A DNA stretch of 64,000 nucleotides from Hyphomicrobium sp. (lineage in GTDB: Bacteria > Pseudomonadota > Alphaproteobacteria > Rhizobiales > Hyphomicrobiaceae): contig JASBTM010000008.1 in the NCBI GenBank assembly GCA_030148425.1, positions 496,001 to 560,000 of the forward strand, written 5' to 3'. Under the pieces are notes generated by a model, which was given only the letters and a program-made list of their open reading frames with translations, had not been told where the DNA came from and ran no database searches. Below, piece after piece: positions 8,673 through 18,324 of this stretch; positions within the stretch are counted from its first letter, which is position 1; each line of letters starts with the position of its first letter. Position numbers and translations under genes: made by a program.

Positions 8673-9114
8673 TCGGCTAGGAACTTATTGCGACGCGCCA
8701 TAACGCGATATTGCGTGGATCTCCTATGAGGGGATCAGAGCGACCGGGGCGATATGTTCCTGCTAATTTGCCTTTCGTCCCATCCTCATTATGATCTCTC
8801 ATCACCCAGCGAGGATAAGTTTCTTTGGCCCAGCGCCGATCCGACGTCTGCCGCGAAACAGCGTCAACCCAAGTGGCCGCGAATCACTCCTGGCCTAAGT
8901 AGGGCGTTGATTTCGAAAAGTTCGAGTTTCCGGCTCATCGGTTTGCAGCGGCATCACGTCAGCCTGCTTGCTATCGACCGCTGGCGCGACATGCCTTAAT
9001 AATTGCTCAGCCTAGCGCTAATGCTCTAGTCAACAAGCTGATTACAGAGACTAACCGTCGTATATCTGTCATGACCCACGCCTACGACGTTTCCGCAATT
9101 ATGGCACAGGGTTG
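8673..9114. other. Intergenic region between kinase and phosphatase genes
   Basis: About 440 bp between two divergent genes. It has lower GC than its surroundings and several near-palindromic AT-rich stretches. One 81-codon frame (8754-8999, plus) is open but has a weak ribosome site and no family likeness, so I do not call it. Promoters for both flanking genes must lie here; I cannot place them. Confidence 0.4.
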
Positions 9115-9825
9115 ATGGACGAGCTCGTCGACAGAACTTCCAGCATCCGGCGCAGCAAGCTCACCGCTCGGCATAAGCTGTCTCCACTCGAGCGCGCGCG
9201 CGCCTGGGTCGACCTGATCCTCACGGACCACGGCTTCCTGCGGCTTGTTTATCTGAACCGGCACCGCGTTTCAGATCGCGTGTGGCGATCCGCTCAGCCG
9301 ACACCCTTCGGCTTGCGGCGGGAAAAACAGCGCGGCATCCGAACGATCGTCTGCGTTCGCGGCTCTTTTCCATTTCGTCCGTGGCCGCTCGAGCAGGAAG
9401 CCTGCGAACGCCACGATCTCGATCTTTACAAGATGCACATTCGCGGACGCGAGGCGCCCGAGAAAAGCGAGCTGCTCGCGCTCGTCGATCTGCTCGAAAC
9501 GGCAGAATACCCGATGCTGATTCACTGCAAGTCGGGTGCCGACCGGAGCGGTTTCGTCGCCGCCGTCTACCTGCTTGCTATCGAAGGCCGCCCACCCGCC
9601 GAGGCCCTCGCCCAGCTTTCGCTGTGGTATGGACATTTGCCGTCCTCACGCGCGGGAATTCTCCGCGAGGTGATCAAAGCGTATCGCGACGAAGGCGCCG
9701 CGCGCGGTCTCGATTTCAGGCAGTGGGTGGAGACGGGCTATGACCGCGATGCGGTTATCCAGCGCTTCAAGCCCCGCGCCTTCGCGATTGCCATAACCGA
9801 CGTGATCCTCCGCCGCGAAGGCTAA
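9115..9825 (+). CDS. Tyrosine/dual-specificity phosphatase family protein
   Basis: 236 residues from ATG 9115. The CX5R active-site loop is present as HCKSGADRSG with Cys138 and Arg144, preceded by the general-acid region and followed by an alpha-helical half that ends in a basic tail. The pattern places it with bacterial DSP/PTP proteins such as those acting on phosphotyrosine, phosphoinositides or lipid phosphates. The C-terminal 60 residues lie outside the core and have no recognised domain. It stands alone between divergent and convergent neighbours. Confidence 0.82.
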   Translation: MDELVDRTSSIRRSKLTARHKLSPLERARAWVDLILTDHGFLRLVYLNRHRVSDRVWRSAQPTPFGLRREKQRGIRTIVCVRGSFPFRPWPLEQEACERHDLDLYKMHIRGREAPEKSELLALVDLLETAEYPMLIHCKSGADRSGFVAAVYLLAIEGRPPAEALAQLSLWYGHLPSSRAGILREVIKAYRDEGAARGLDFRQWVETGYDRDAVIQRFKPRAFAIAITDVILRREG

Positions 9826-9878
9826 GGCACTCTCAAACGCTGACGTGGTAGCAGTTCAAATACTACCAGTGCACCCAG

Positions 9879-10817
9879 TCAGCTTTCGCTGTCTGTCTTA
9901 CGACGCGTTGCGCGGTAGCGGCCGGGCGACAAGCCATAGTGTCGATGGAACAGCTTCGAGAATGCGGCGCTCGTTTCGTAGCCAACCCGACTCGCGATTC
10001 TCGCAATAGCCTCATCGCTCGATTCGAGCAGAAATGCAGCCTCCGCCATCCGGCGCGCGATTAGATAACGCTGCATCGGCTGGCTAACAAGCTTTGTGAA
10101 GCGCGCGGAGAATGCCGAGCGGCCAAGACCCACGCGATTGCCGAGTTCTTGAAGTGTCCAAGGCCTTTCCGGTCGTTCGTGAATTAACTGCAGCGCAGGC
10201 CCGATATGCGGATCACCCATCGCCCCAAGCCATCCACCTTCTCCCGGACGCAGCGACGTAATCCAGCTTCGTAACACTTCGACAAAAAGCACCTCCGTCA
10301 ATCGCGAGAGCGCAATGTCCTGGCCCGGTCGCACTAACGCCGACTCGGAGACCATGCGCTTCAGAATCGCATCGAGTCCCTCGCCGTTGATTGGCGGTCT
10401 CAGCAAAAGCACTGGAGGAAGGAACTCAAGAACGCTGCTGCGCAAAGGCTGCGATACCGTGAAATTGCCGCAGATCATCGTCGCTGTCGGCTCCGAATTA
10501 CCGCCGTGTCGCACGACACCGAGACGTCCGGTCGGCCGTTCGAGGTTCATGAGCGGGAACGGCTTGGTCGACCGATCAGAATAAAGCAGATGTTGTTCGC
10601 CGCTGGTAATGACGACGAAGTCGCCCGCGCTCATATGCAGATCTTCACCCTGTTCAAGGGTCAGCGTCGCGGTGCCTTGACTGAGGTAATGGAACAGCGC
10701 GTAGGGGCGCTTCGGAAGCGCCAAACTCCAGGGATGCCCGAGTTCAAAGTGGAACAGCAGCGTTCCCCCGAAGCGGACACGATCAAGAACGTCAGCGAGC
10801 ACATCCATAGCTGCCAT
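9879..10817 (-). CDS. AraC family transcriptional regulator with N-terminal cupin domain
   Basis: 312 residues. The N-terminal half is a cupin_6-type ligand-binding domain (YALFHYLSQGTATLTLEQGE, then GDFVVITSGEQH). The C-terminal 100 residues hold the two AraC helix-turn-helix motifs (LGRSAFSARFTKLV and YETSAAFSKLFHRHYGLSPGRYR). It diverges from a secreted alpha/beta hydrolase with 202 bp between the starts and is its likely regulator, an arrangement I recall for this family. A second Met at residue 4 is an equally good start. Confidence 0.9.
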   Translation of the reverse strand: MAAMDVLADVLDRVRFGGTLLFHFELGHPWSLALPKRPYALFHYLSQGTATLTLEQGEDLHMSAGDFVVITSGEQHLLYSDRSTKPFPLMNLERPTGRLGVVRHGGNSEPTATMICGNFTVSQPLRSSVLEFLPPVLLLRPPINGEGLDAILKRMVSESALVRPGQDIALSRLTEVLFVEVLRSWITSLRPGEGGWLGAMGDPHIGPALQLIHERPERPWTLQELGNRVGLGRSAFSARFTKLVSQPMQRYLIARRMAEAAFLLESSDEAIARIASRVGYETSAAFSKLFHRHYGLSPGRYRATRRKTDSES

Positions 10818-11019
10818 TCTAATTCACCGCACGATCCGACACAATATTCGGACGGAAGAAGCCTATCGTCCGAGATGCCCCCAGCCTAAATGATGTCGCG
10901 CAGGCTGAAGCGGCGTACACCGATCATCCCGAAATCGGTGATAGAAGAACTGTGTTCCTGCTGGAAACGCCCGCCATTCATTGGACCTGGGCTGTCCGAC
11001 ATTCCAAAAGGAACTTTCG

Positions 11020-11793
11020 ATGCGAAATCTTCTACTCTCCGCCGCCTCTATCCTCTCGGCCGGTGCAGCAGCAATTGTCACGTCGGCCCAAGCAGCTGAG
11101 CTTCCCAAAGGGGCGGCTCACAACATTGTGCTGGTCCATGGCGCTTTCGTTGATCAAACGAGCTGGAAGCCGGTTGCAGATATCCTCTCGAAAAAGGGCT
11201 ACAACGTAACCCTCGTTGAAAATCCGCTCACGTCACTTACTGCAGACGTCGATGCTACTAAGCAGGCGCTCGCAAAGCAGGACGGCAAGACTGTCCTCGT
11301 CGGCCATTCATGGGGCGGCGTCGTCATCACACAAGCGGGCGATGATCCTAAAGTCTCGGCGCTTGTTTATGTGTCCGCATTCGCACCCGATGTGGGACAA
11401 TCCTTGAAGACCTTGGCTGACAGTGGCCCCGCAACTGAAGGCACCGCTGCAATCCACCCCGACAGCAAAGGCAATCTCTATATCGATCCCAAAGTATTTC
11501 CTTCGGCGGTCGCGGCGGACCTGCCTCCCCAAATTGCGGAATCCTTGGCCAACCACCAGCTCCCACTGAATCACGTGGCCTTCGAGGCTCCCGTCGACAA
11601 GGCAGCTTGGCGCGACAAGCCGACGTTCTATGTGATCACCACCAAGGACAAGGTCATCGCACCTGAGGTACAGAAGATGTTCGCCGACCGCATGCACGCC
11701 CACGTCACAGAGGTCGCTGGCAGCCACGCCTCGCTCGTTGTTCATGCAGGCGAAGTCGCTGCGGTCATTGAAAAGGCGACGCTTGCGAAGTGA
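11020..11793 (+). CDS. Secreted alpha/beta hydrolase
   Basis: 257 residues from ATG 11020 (AAAGG site). A Sec signal peptide ends at AQAAE (about residue 24). The alpha/beta-hydrolase core shows the oxyanion segment VLVHGAFVD, nucleophile elbow GHSWGG, an acid in TTKDKVIAP and the catalytic His in GSHASLV. This sequence type resembles the short HNL/esterase-like hydrolases (AB hydrolase 6). The substrate is unknown. The divergent AraC gene is the probable regulator, and a DUF302 gene follows 98 bp downstream. Confidence 0.9.
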   Translation: MRNLLLSAASILSAGAAAIVTSAQAAELPKGAAHNIVLVHGAFVDQTSWKPVADILSKKGYNVTLVENPLTSLTADVDATKQALAKQDGKTVLVGHSWGGVVITQAGDDPKVSALVYVSAFAPDVGQSLKTLADSGPATEGTAAIHPDSKGNLYIDPKVFPSAVAADLPPQIAESLANHQLPLNHVAFEAPVDKAAWRDKPTFYVITTKDKVIAPEVQKMFADRMHAHVTEVAGSHASLVVHAGEVAAVIEKATLAK

Positions 11794-11891
11794 CGTCGAG
11801 TTCTCCCGGTCCGAATGTGCCGGGAGCATTCGCCTATTCAAGGGAAAAGGCGCGCATCCGTCTTGCAGAAAATTGATCGAAAGGAATTCCG

Positions 11892-12380
11892 ATGGCTGGC
11901 GGCAACGCATCCACGAATATAATTGTCGAACACGTCACGATCTCATCAAGCAAGACTTTCGCCGCGACGCGCGCCTCGCTCGAAGAGCTGGTGCCACGTC
12001 TTGACGAAAGATTCTTGACGCTTATCCAATCTGGTTTAGCGGATCGGGCGCGAGAAGAGCTTGAGACAGCGCCCGCTCTTTCGATCTTCGGATACCGGGA
12101 CCACGGTGCTCTTTTGGCAATCGCTGGAGTCAAGCAGTGCGCTATTCAATATGATATCGGCAATCCATTGACCGCATCGTTGATGACTCGACACAAGATC
12201 TCAGCTGCTCTTTACGCGCCCATTCGGGTTTTGCTCCGAGAAAGCACCGACGGCGGGTCCGCATTTGAGTACGACCGCCCAGCCTCGACCTTTGGACAGT
12301 TTCACGACGTCTCCGTTGATTCCGTCGCGACAAAGCTCGACCAAGATCTAGAAAATGTTCTTCAGATAGCCGCGAGATAG
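11892..12380 (+). CDS. DUF302 domain protein
   Basis: 162 residues, without signal peptide. The region from about 15 to 145 matches the DUF302 fold in length and pattern (an IFGYRDHGALLAIAG segment, then KQCAIQYDIGNPLTASLM and the APIRVLLRE strand). The family's biochemical role is unknown; members are often found with stress or redox genes. It may be co-transcribed with the upstream hydrolase (98 bp gap). A good AAAGGA site precedes the ATG. Confidence 0.75.
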   Translation: MAGGNASTNIIVEHVTISSSKTFAATRASLEELVPRLDERFLTLIQSGLADRAREELETAPALSIFGYRDHGALLAIAGVKQCAIQYDIGNPLTASLMTRHKISAALYAPIRVLLRESTDGGSAFEYDRPASTFGQFHDVSVDSVATKLDQDLENVLQIAAR

Positions 12381-12526
12381 CTTCGACTTATTGGGCACGA
12401 TGTCCATAAGCATTGGTTTGGCCAGATTTCCAGCGAGAAGCAGATTCTGAGCCTATGCTAGGCGGGAAACATATTGATGCGTGCTGACTTCCGCTTTGGG
12501 TATAATCAGACATCCACAGCTACATA

Positions 12527-13186
12527 TCACCCCATCCCCCACCACACGCCCCCGCTCCACACGCCCACCTCATCGCCGTCATCATCTCCGGGCACCGCAA
12601 GCTCGACAAGGTCGGCGTAGACGGAGCGCGTCGCGAGCGCCTCCAGCCGCCCGCGCACGAGCACATACGGCTTCAACCCTCCGTCGGGTCCGCTCGTCTC
12701 GAACCGCAGCGGATGCTCGGCATCGACCGTCACCACGTCGTCGAGGTTCGTGCGGAACGTCAGACGCTGCGCTCGCCCCTCACCCGACACCGCCATCTCG
12801 ACGGCGAGGAAGGGCGCGTCCTCCACCGTCACGTCCACCTTTTCAGCAGGTGTCACGAGATACGTTCGTCCGTCGTCATCCTTTCTCAGGATCGACGCGA
12901 ACAGCTTGACCAGCGCGATGCGCCCGATGGGACTGCCCTGATACATCCACGTGCCGTCGCGGCGGATCGCCATGCCGATGTCGCCGCAGTAGGGCGGATC
13001 CCACTTTTCCACCGGTCTCGCGCCGCCGCTCCCGCCTTCGGATGCCGCCCGCAAAAGCCCCTCGAGGCCCGGTGGCCGTGCGTCAGAATTTCCGTTCATT
13101 GAAGCAACTTGCGGTTTTTCATCCGGCATTCGCGGCGGTGCTTTCGACGCGCGTTCGAAGGCACCACAACCTAACGTAACATTCAC
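12527..13186 (-). CDS. DUF1285 domain protein
   Basis: 219 residues; the first 50 are low complexity, then the DUF1285 region begins at about residue 60 (PPYCGDIGMAIRRDGTWMYQGSPIGR and on to YLVTPAEKVDVTVEDAPF). The C-terminal part runs into acidic and glycine-rich residues. Its function is unknown. In related Hyphomicrobiales it lies divergently beside the moxR cluster as here, so a joint role is possible. The true start could be a later Met (13129 or 13099), since the first lacks a clear ribosome site. Confidence 0.82.
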   Translation of the reverse strand: MNVTLGCGAFERASKAPPRMPDEKPQVASMNGNSDARPPGLEGLLRAASEGGSGGARPVEKWDPPYCGDIGMAIRRDGTWMYQGSPIGRIALVKLFASILRKDDDGRTYLVTPAEKVDVTVEDAPFLAVEMAVSGEGRAQRLTFRTNLDDVVTVDAEHPLRFETSGPDGGLKPYVLVRGRLEALATRSVYADLVELAVPGDDDGDEVGVWSGGVWWGMG

Positions 13187-13320
13187 TTGACCCTATGAGG
13201 ACCGGGCAGGATCGTCTAGGCTTACCTCAATGCCGGGAACGCCGCCGCTCGGCCATTGTTTCATAAGGCGAATTTCGCCAAGAACACGGATAACAACGGC
13301 TCGAGCGCGAGGCCCCCTGA

Positions 13321-14319
13321 ATGAGCACTGTCGTCGACACCCATACCGATATCGTGCCGAGGCTCGAAGCCGCCGCCGAACGCGTTCAGCGCGCCCACAA
13401 GGCTGCGGCGAGCGTCATATTCGGACAGGATCAGGTGATCGAGCGGACGTTGATCACAATCCTCTCGGGCGGCCATGGGCTTTTGATCGGCGTGCCGGGT
13501 CTCGCGAAAACGCTGCTCGTCGAAACGCTCGGCAGGGTTCTGGGCCTCGACGCCAAACGCATTCAGTTCACGCCCGACTTGATGCCCTCCGACATCATCG
13601 GCTCGGAAGTGTTGGAAGACGAGCCGGGGCGCGGCCGCTCGTTTCGCTTCCTCAAAGGTCCGATCTTCACGCAGCTGCTGATGGCCGACGAAATCAACCG
13701 CGCCTCGCCTAAGACGCAGTCGGCGCTGTTGCAGGCCATGCAAGAGCATCACGTCACTGTCGCGGGCCAACGCCACGACACGCCCGCACCGTTCCACGTG
13801 CTTGCCACGCAGAACCCGCTCGAGCAGGAAGGCACCTATCCGCTGCCCGAAGCACAGCTCGACCGCTTCCTGCTGCAGATCGACGTGACGTATCCTGATC
13901 TCATCGCCGAACGCCGCATGCTGTTCGCGACGACCGGCACGGAAACGCCGAAGCTCGAAACCGTCATCACCGCGCAAGAACTGATGGCGACGCAGCGTCT
14001 CGTCCGCCAGATCCCTGTACCCGATAAGGTTGTCGAAGCGATCCTGAAACTCGTGCGCTCCGCGCGTCCGGGTACTGGCGCCAGCGAAGATACCGATAAA
14101 TTCGTCGCCTGGGGTCCCGGTCCCCGCGCCAGCCAGGCGCTGATGCTCGCCGTCCGCGCCAAGGCGTTGATCGACGGCCGCCTCGCTCCGTCGGTCGACG
14201 ACGTCATCGCGCTCGCCGAGCCGATCTTGAAGCACCGCATGGCGCTGACGTTCGCAGCACGCGCCGAGGGCGAAGACCTCAATCACATCATCGCGCGTCT
14301 CGCGGCGGCCGTGGAGTAG
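13321..14319 (+). CDS. MoxR family AAA+ ATPase
   Basis: 332 residues. Walker A is GVPGLAKT (57-64) and Walker B ends in MADEINRA (DEIN 123-126), with sensor and arginine-finger regions following. MoxR proteins act as chaperone-like ATPases that pair with DUF58 and von Willebrand/BatA proteins, as in this cluster, for maturation of metal or envelope complexes; the name comes from methanol dehydrogenase clusters. First gene of a run of genes to 23038 with short gaps and overlaps. It is divergent from DUF1285. Confidence 0.93.
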   Translation: MSTVVDTHTDIVPRLEAAAERVQRAHKAAASVIFGQDQVIERTLITILSGGHGLLIGVPGLAKTLLVETLGRVLGLDAKRIQFTPDLMPSDIIGSEVLEDEPGRGRSFRFLKGPIFTQLLMADEINRASPKTQSALLQAMQEHHVTVAGQRHDTPAPFHVLATQNPLEQEGTYPLPEAQLDRFLLQIDVTYPDLIAERRMLFATTGTETPKLETVITAQELMATQRLVRQIPVPDKVVEAILKLVRSARPGTGASEDTDKFVAWGPGPRASQALMLAVRAKALIDGRLAPSVDDVIALAEPILKHRMALTFAARAEGEDLNHIIARLAAAVE

Positions 14320-14326
14320 GTGCGGG

Positions 14327-15325
14327 ATGGCAGGCCCATTAGGGCGGACAGCGACGGCAGGTGAAGGCCAAAGCTCCGAGACGCGGCGCGTTCTAACGCT
14401 CGAGCGCGAGGCAGTCTCCCTCGTCGACCGGATGCCCGAGTTGCTGATGGAAGCGGCGCGCATTGCGTCTACCGTCGCGCAGGGCATTCACGGACGCCGC
14501 CGCGCCGGTCCCGGCGAAACGTTCTGGCAGTTCCGGCAGTATCAGTCGGGCGAAAACGCGAGCCTCGTCGATTGGCGTCGCTCGGCAAGCTCCGATCATC
14601 TCTACGTCCGCGAGCGCGAATGGGAAGCCGCGCACACGCTCTACCTCTGGCCCGACGTGTCGCCGTCGATGGATTTCAAAAGCCATCTCGCGCCGGTGAC
14701 GAAACGCGATCGCGCGCTGGTGCTGGCATTGGCCTCCGCCGAGCTGCTGGTGCGCGGCGGCGAGCGCGTGGCGCTTCTCGCGCAGATGCTGCCGACCGCC
14801 AACCGCAACGCCGCGACGCGCATCGCCGAAACCATCGCAGCCAACGCCAATTCCGATGTCGTCCAGAAAAGCCTGCCGCCGAATGCGGGCCTGAACCGCT
14901 TCTCCGGGCTGATCCTGTTCAGCGATTTCCTCGCCCCCGTACACGCGATCCGCGAGCGCCTCGAAGGTTATGCGGGTGTCGGTGTCGGCGGCCACCTCGT
15001 GCAGGTGATCGATCCGGCGGAAGAGACGCTGCCCTATCACGGCCGCACCGAATTCCTGACGCCTTCCGGCAGCCAGCGATGGGTCGCCGACCGCGTTGAA
15101 TCCCTGCGTCCGAAATATCAGGCGCGCTTCGCCGCCCACCGCGCCGAAGTCGCCGAGATGGCGAAACGCTTCGGCTGGTCGCTTCTCACGCATCATACCG
15201 ATCGTCCGGCGTCCGAGCCGCTCCTGTCGCTGCTGATGCGTCTCAACGGCTCGGCCCAGGGGTATCGCTGGCTGTCGTCAAGCTCCGATGCCGTCAAGAC
15301 CGGCGGCAAGGAGCCCGCCCGATGA
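14327..15325 (+). CDS. DUF58 domain protein (MoxR partner)
   Basis: 332 residues starting 7 bp after moxR. The DUF58 signature YQSGENASLVDWRRSA is at about 72-87, followed by a vWA-like fold (LYLWPDVSPSMDF, DASH-like D-x-S-x-S metal-site variant). It probably bridges MoxR and the membrane proteins that follow. The stop codon overlaps the next start (ATGA). Confidence 0.9.
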   Translation: MAGPLGRTATAGEGQSSETRRVLTLEREAVSLVDRMPELLMEAARIASTVAQGIHGRRRAGPGETFWQFRQYQSGENASLVDWRRSASSDHLYVREREWEAAHTLYLWPDVSPSMDFKSHLAPVTKRDRALVLALASAELLVRGGERVALLAQMLPTANRNAATRIAETIAANANSDVVQKSLPPNAGLNRFSGLILFSDFLAPVHAIRERLEGYAGVGVGGHLVQVIDPAEETLPYHGRTEFLTPSGSQRWVADRVESLRPKYQARFAAHRAEVAEMAKRFGWSLLTHHTDRPASEPLLSLLMRLNGSAQGYRWLSSSSDAVKTGGKEPAR

Positions 15326-18312
15326 GCTTCGGCCCGCTCGCATTTCTCAATCCCTGGCTGCTCGCGGCTCTGGTGACGCTACCCGTCATCTATTGGCTGC
15401 TGCGCGCCGTGCCGCCGCGCCCGACGCAGATCGAGTTTCCGCCGACCCGCATTCTCGTCGGCATCGAGAACGACGAAAAGACCGCCGAAAAAACGCCGTG
15501 GTGGCTGACGCTCCTGCGCCTCCTCGCGGCGACGCTCGTGATCCTCGCCCTGGCCGATCCGATCCTCAATCCATCGAAAGACAAAGGCCTCGCCGGGACC
15601 GGCCCGGTCGTCATCTTCACGGACAACGGCTGGGCGGCGGCCTCGCGCTGGCCCGAACGCGCCAACATTATTCAACGCATCATCAGTGAAGCGGAAAGCG
15701 GCGGTCGTCCCGTCGTGATCGTGCCGACCGCCGCCGCCAGCAAATTGCCGTCCGTCAAGATCGAGCCGCCTGGCGAAGCGCGCAGCACAGCGGCCGCGCT
15801 CAGCCCGCAGCCATTTGAACCGAACCGGGAAGCGGCATTCTCGGCGTTGCAGACAGCGCTCTCGGCAGCGGGCGTCAAGAACCTGTCCGTCGTCTGGATC
15901 CACGACGGCATCGACCACAAAGGCAAAGCCGCCGACGTCGCAGCGAAACTGCAGAACCTCGCGGGCGGCACGCTGGCCGTCATCGACGAAACGCGCGGAC
16001 GCGAAGCCCTTGGCCTCGTCGCCAACCTCGCTGAGCGCGGCAAGCTCGAAGCAACTGTTCTCTCGACCGGCGGGCCCGAGCGCAACGGCATGATCAACGC
16101 CTACTCCGCCCGCGGCGAGCGCCTCGGCGAAACACCCTTCAAGCTCGCGGCCGGATCGACGTCCGCGAAAGCCACGTTCGACATGCCGCTCGAGTTGCGC
16201 AATCAGGTCGCCCGCATCGAGATCGCGGGCGAGCGTTCCGCAGGCGCCGTCAGCCTCATCGACGCAATGACGCAATGGCATCGCGTTGGTCTTCTCTCGG
16301 GCGAAAGCCGCGAAGAAGCGCAGCCGCTGCTCGCGCCGCTCTACTACATCGAGAAAGCGCTGAAGCCCTATGCCGACGTCGTATCGACGAAGGACTCCAA
16401 TCTCGCGCAGGGCCTCGATTCCGTCTTGAAGCAAAACGTTTCGGTGTTGATGCTCGCCGATATCGGCACGCTGAGCGGCGCCGCAGCCGAGAAGGTCGAT
16501 GAGTTCGTCAAGCGTGGCGGTTTGCTGGTGCGCTTCGCCGGTCCGCGTCTCGAAAAAGCCGGAGACGATCTGTTGCCTGTTGTGCTGCGCAGCGGCGGAC
16601 GTTCGCTCGGCGGCGCGCTTTCGTGGTCGTCGCCCCAGGCTCTTGCCGCCTTCGACGAGAGCAGCCCCTTCACCGGATTGACCGTGCCGAAGGACGTCAC
16701 GATCACGCGGCAAGTGCTCGCCGATCCGGCTGAGTTGACCCCCGACGTCGAGATCTGGGCGCGCCTCCAGGACGGCACGCCCCTCGTCACCTCGGCGAAA
16801 CACGGTAACGGCCGCCTCGTCCTCTTTCACGTGACGGCGAATTCCGATTGGTCGAACCTTCCGATGTCCGGCCTTTTTGTTGAGATGCTCCGCCGTCTTT
16901 CGACCATGGGCGCCGTCGGCGCCGCCGGATCGGGCGAAGGCCAGACGGAATCTTCGGCCGCAGACACCACCGCGAAGGCGAACACCGCCAGCGTCGCGGT
17001 ACTGGCGCCGCTCAAGACGCTCACCGGCAGCGGCACGCTCGTATCGCCGCCGCCGACTGCGGAGCCATTCAAAGCATCCGACCTCGGTACCATACGGCCC
17101 GACATCGAGCATCCGCCCGGCTACTACGGACAAGCGGGTTCGCCACGTGCGCTCAACGTGCTGACGCCGAAGAGCACGCTGGTGCCCTTCCCCACTCTGC
17201 CGTCCGGCGTTACGCGGCTAAGCTACGAAGACGCGTCGAGCACGGCGCTGAAACCCGCGATGCTGGCAATCGCGCTCGGACTTCTCCTAATCGACATCAT
17301 CGCCGTGACGATCCTGCAAGCAGGCGGCATCGGAGGCCTGTTCGCGCGTCGTCCGGGATCACGCACGCGGGCGACAGGCGCCGCCGCCATGATCGCCATC
17401 GGCGTTCTCGCCCTTGGCTTTGGCATCGCCGGTACGACGCACGCCTCAGCGCAAGATCTGCCGCCCGAGTTCCGCGACGCCATCCCGCAGTTCGACGGCT
17501 ACTCCGGCATGGCGCCGACGCAGTCCGGCCCCGATGTCGTGCGTCCTCCCGCATCGCCCGCCGACAACGCCGCGATTAACGCAACGAGCAAGGTCACGCT
17601 GGCGTATGTCATCAGCGGCGACCGCGAGACCGACGAAACGAGCCGCGCCGGCTTGCGCGGTCTTGGCCGCGTCCTGCAAACCCGCACCGCCGTCGAGCCC
17701 GGCGAACCCGCAGGCGTCGATATCGCAAAAGACGAGATCGCCTTCTATCCGGTCCTTTATTGGCCGGTTCTCGAATCCGCCAAACCCCTTCCCGACGCGA
17801 CGATCGCCAAGATCGATGCCTACATGAAGGAAGGCGGCCTCATCATTTTCGATACCCGAGACTACGGCCAGGGCGGCGCCAATCTTTTGCCGCTCGCCGG
17901 AAGCGGAGGCTCGGCCTTGCAACGGCTGCTAAGCAAGCTAGACGTTCCGCCACTCGAGCCCGTCCCCGAAAATCACGTCGTGACGAAATCGTTCTACCTC
18001 TTGCGCTCGTTCCCCGGACGATGGGACGGCGGCCAGCTCTGGGTCGAAGCGACGCCGAAGAACGACAACGACACACACAAGGCCCGCGTCTCCGACGGCG
18101 TCACCTCAATCATGATCACGTCGAACGATCTCGCGGCCGCTTGGGCGCTCGATGATCGCGGCCGTCCGCTCTACCCCGTCGTTCCAGGCGGCGAGATGCA
18201 GCGCGAGATGGCATTCCGCGGCGGCGTCAATATCGTCATGCACGCATTGACCGGCAACTACAAAGCCGATCAGGTTCACGTTCCCGCTCTCCTCGAGAGA
18301 CTGGGCCAGTAG
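15322..18312 (+). CDS. BatA-N-terminal/DUF4159 membrane protein
   Basis: 996 residues, its ATG overlapping the DUF58 stop. Residues 1-90 match the N-terminal BatA region (FLNPWLLAALVTLPVIYWLL helix, then IEFPPTRIL). A periplasmic/cytoplasmic central region follows, two membrane helices near 647-710 (LAIALGLLLIDIIAVTIL; AAMIAIGVLALGFGIAG), and a DUF4159 domain at about 755-970 (VTLAYVISGDRETDE). A joined BatA + DUF4159 architecture of this size is typical of alphaproteobacterial MoxR clusters. Its exact function is unknown. Confidence 0.88.
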   Translation: MSFGPLAFLNPWLLAALVTLPVIYWLLRAVPPRPTQIEFPPTRILVGIENDEKTAEKTPWWLTLLRLLAATLVILALADPILNPSKDKGLAGTGPVVIFTDNGWAAASRWPERANIIQRIISEAESGGRPVVIVPTAAASKLPSVKIEPPGEARSTAAALSPQPFEPNREAAFSALQTALSAAGVKNLSVVWIHDGIDHKGKAADVAAKLQNLAGGTLAVIDETRGREALGLVANLAERGKLEATVLSTGGPERNGMINAYSARGERLGETPFKLAAGSTSAKATFDMPLELRNQVARIEIAGERSAGAVSLIDAMTQWHRVGLLSGESREEAQPLLAPLYYIEKALKPYADVVSTKDSNLAQGLDSVLKQNVSVLMLADIGTLSGAAAEKVDEFVKRGGLLVRFAGPRLEKAGDDLLPVVLRSGGRSLGGALSWSSPQALAAFDESSPFTGLTVPKDVTITRQVLADPAELTPDVEIWARLQDGTPLVTSAKHGNGRLVLFHVTANSDWSNLPMSGLFVEMLRRLSTMGAVGAAGSGEGQTESSAADTTAKANTASVAVLAPLKTLTGSGTLVSPPPTAEPFKASDLGTIRPDIEHPPGYYGQAGSPRALNVLTPKSTLVPFPTLPSGVTRLSYEDASSTALKPAMLAIALGLLLIDIIAVTILQAGGIGGLFARRPGSRTRATGAAAMIAIGVLALGFGIAGTTHASAQDLPPEFRDAIPQFDGYSGMAPTQSGPDVVRPPASPADNAAINATSKVTLAYVISGDRETDETSRAGLRGLGRVLQTRTAVEPGEPAGVDIAKDEIAFYPVLYWPVLESAKPLPDATIAKIDAYMKEGGLIIFDTRDYGQGGANLLPLAGSGGSALQRLLSKLDVPPLEPVPENHVVTKSFYLLRSFPGRWDGGQLWVEATPKNDNDTHKARVSDGVTSIMITSNDLAAAWALDDRGRPLYPVVPGGEMQREMAFRGGVNIVMHALTGNYKADQVHVPALLERLGQ

Positions 18313-18324
18313 AGGCTTGCCGTT

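Noticed and set aside
8754..8999. An 81-codon plus-strand frame in the kinase-phosphatase gap
   Set aside because: Weak ribosome site, unusual composition and no family likeness.
12527..13186. A frameshift or truncation in DUF1285
   Set aside because: The frame is intact over the domain; the acidic/Gly-rich tail is only low complexity.
15379..17133. A 584-codon open frame on the minus strand
   Set aside because: Antisense to the BatA/DUF4159 gene, no recognisable domain or ribosome site.
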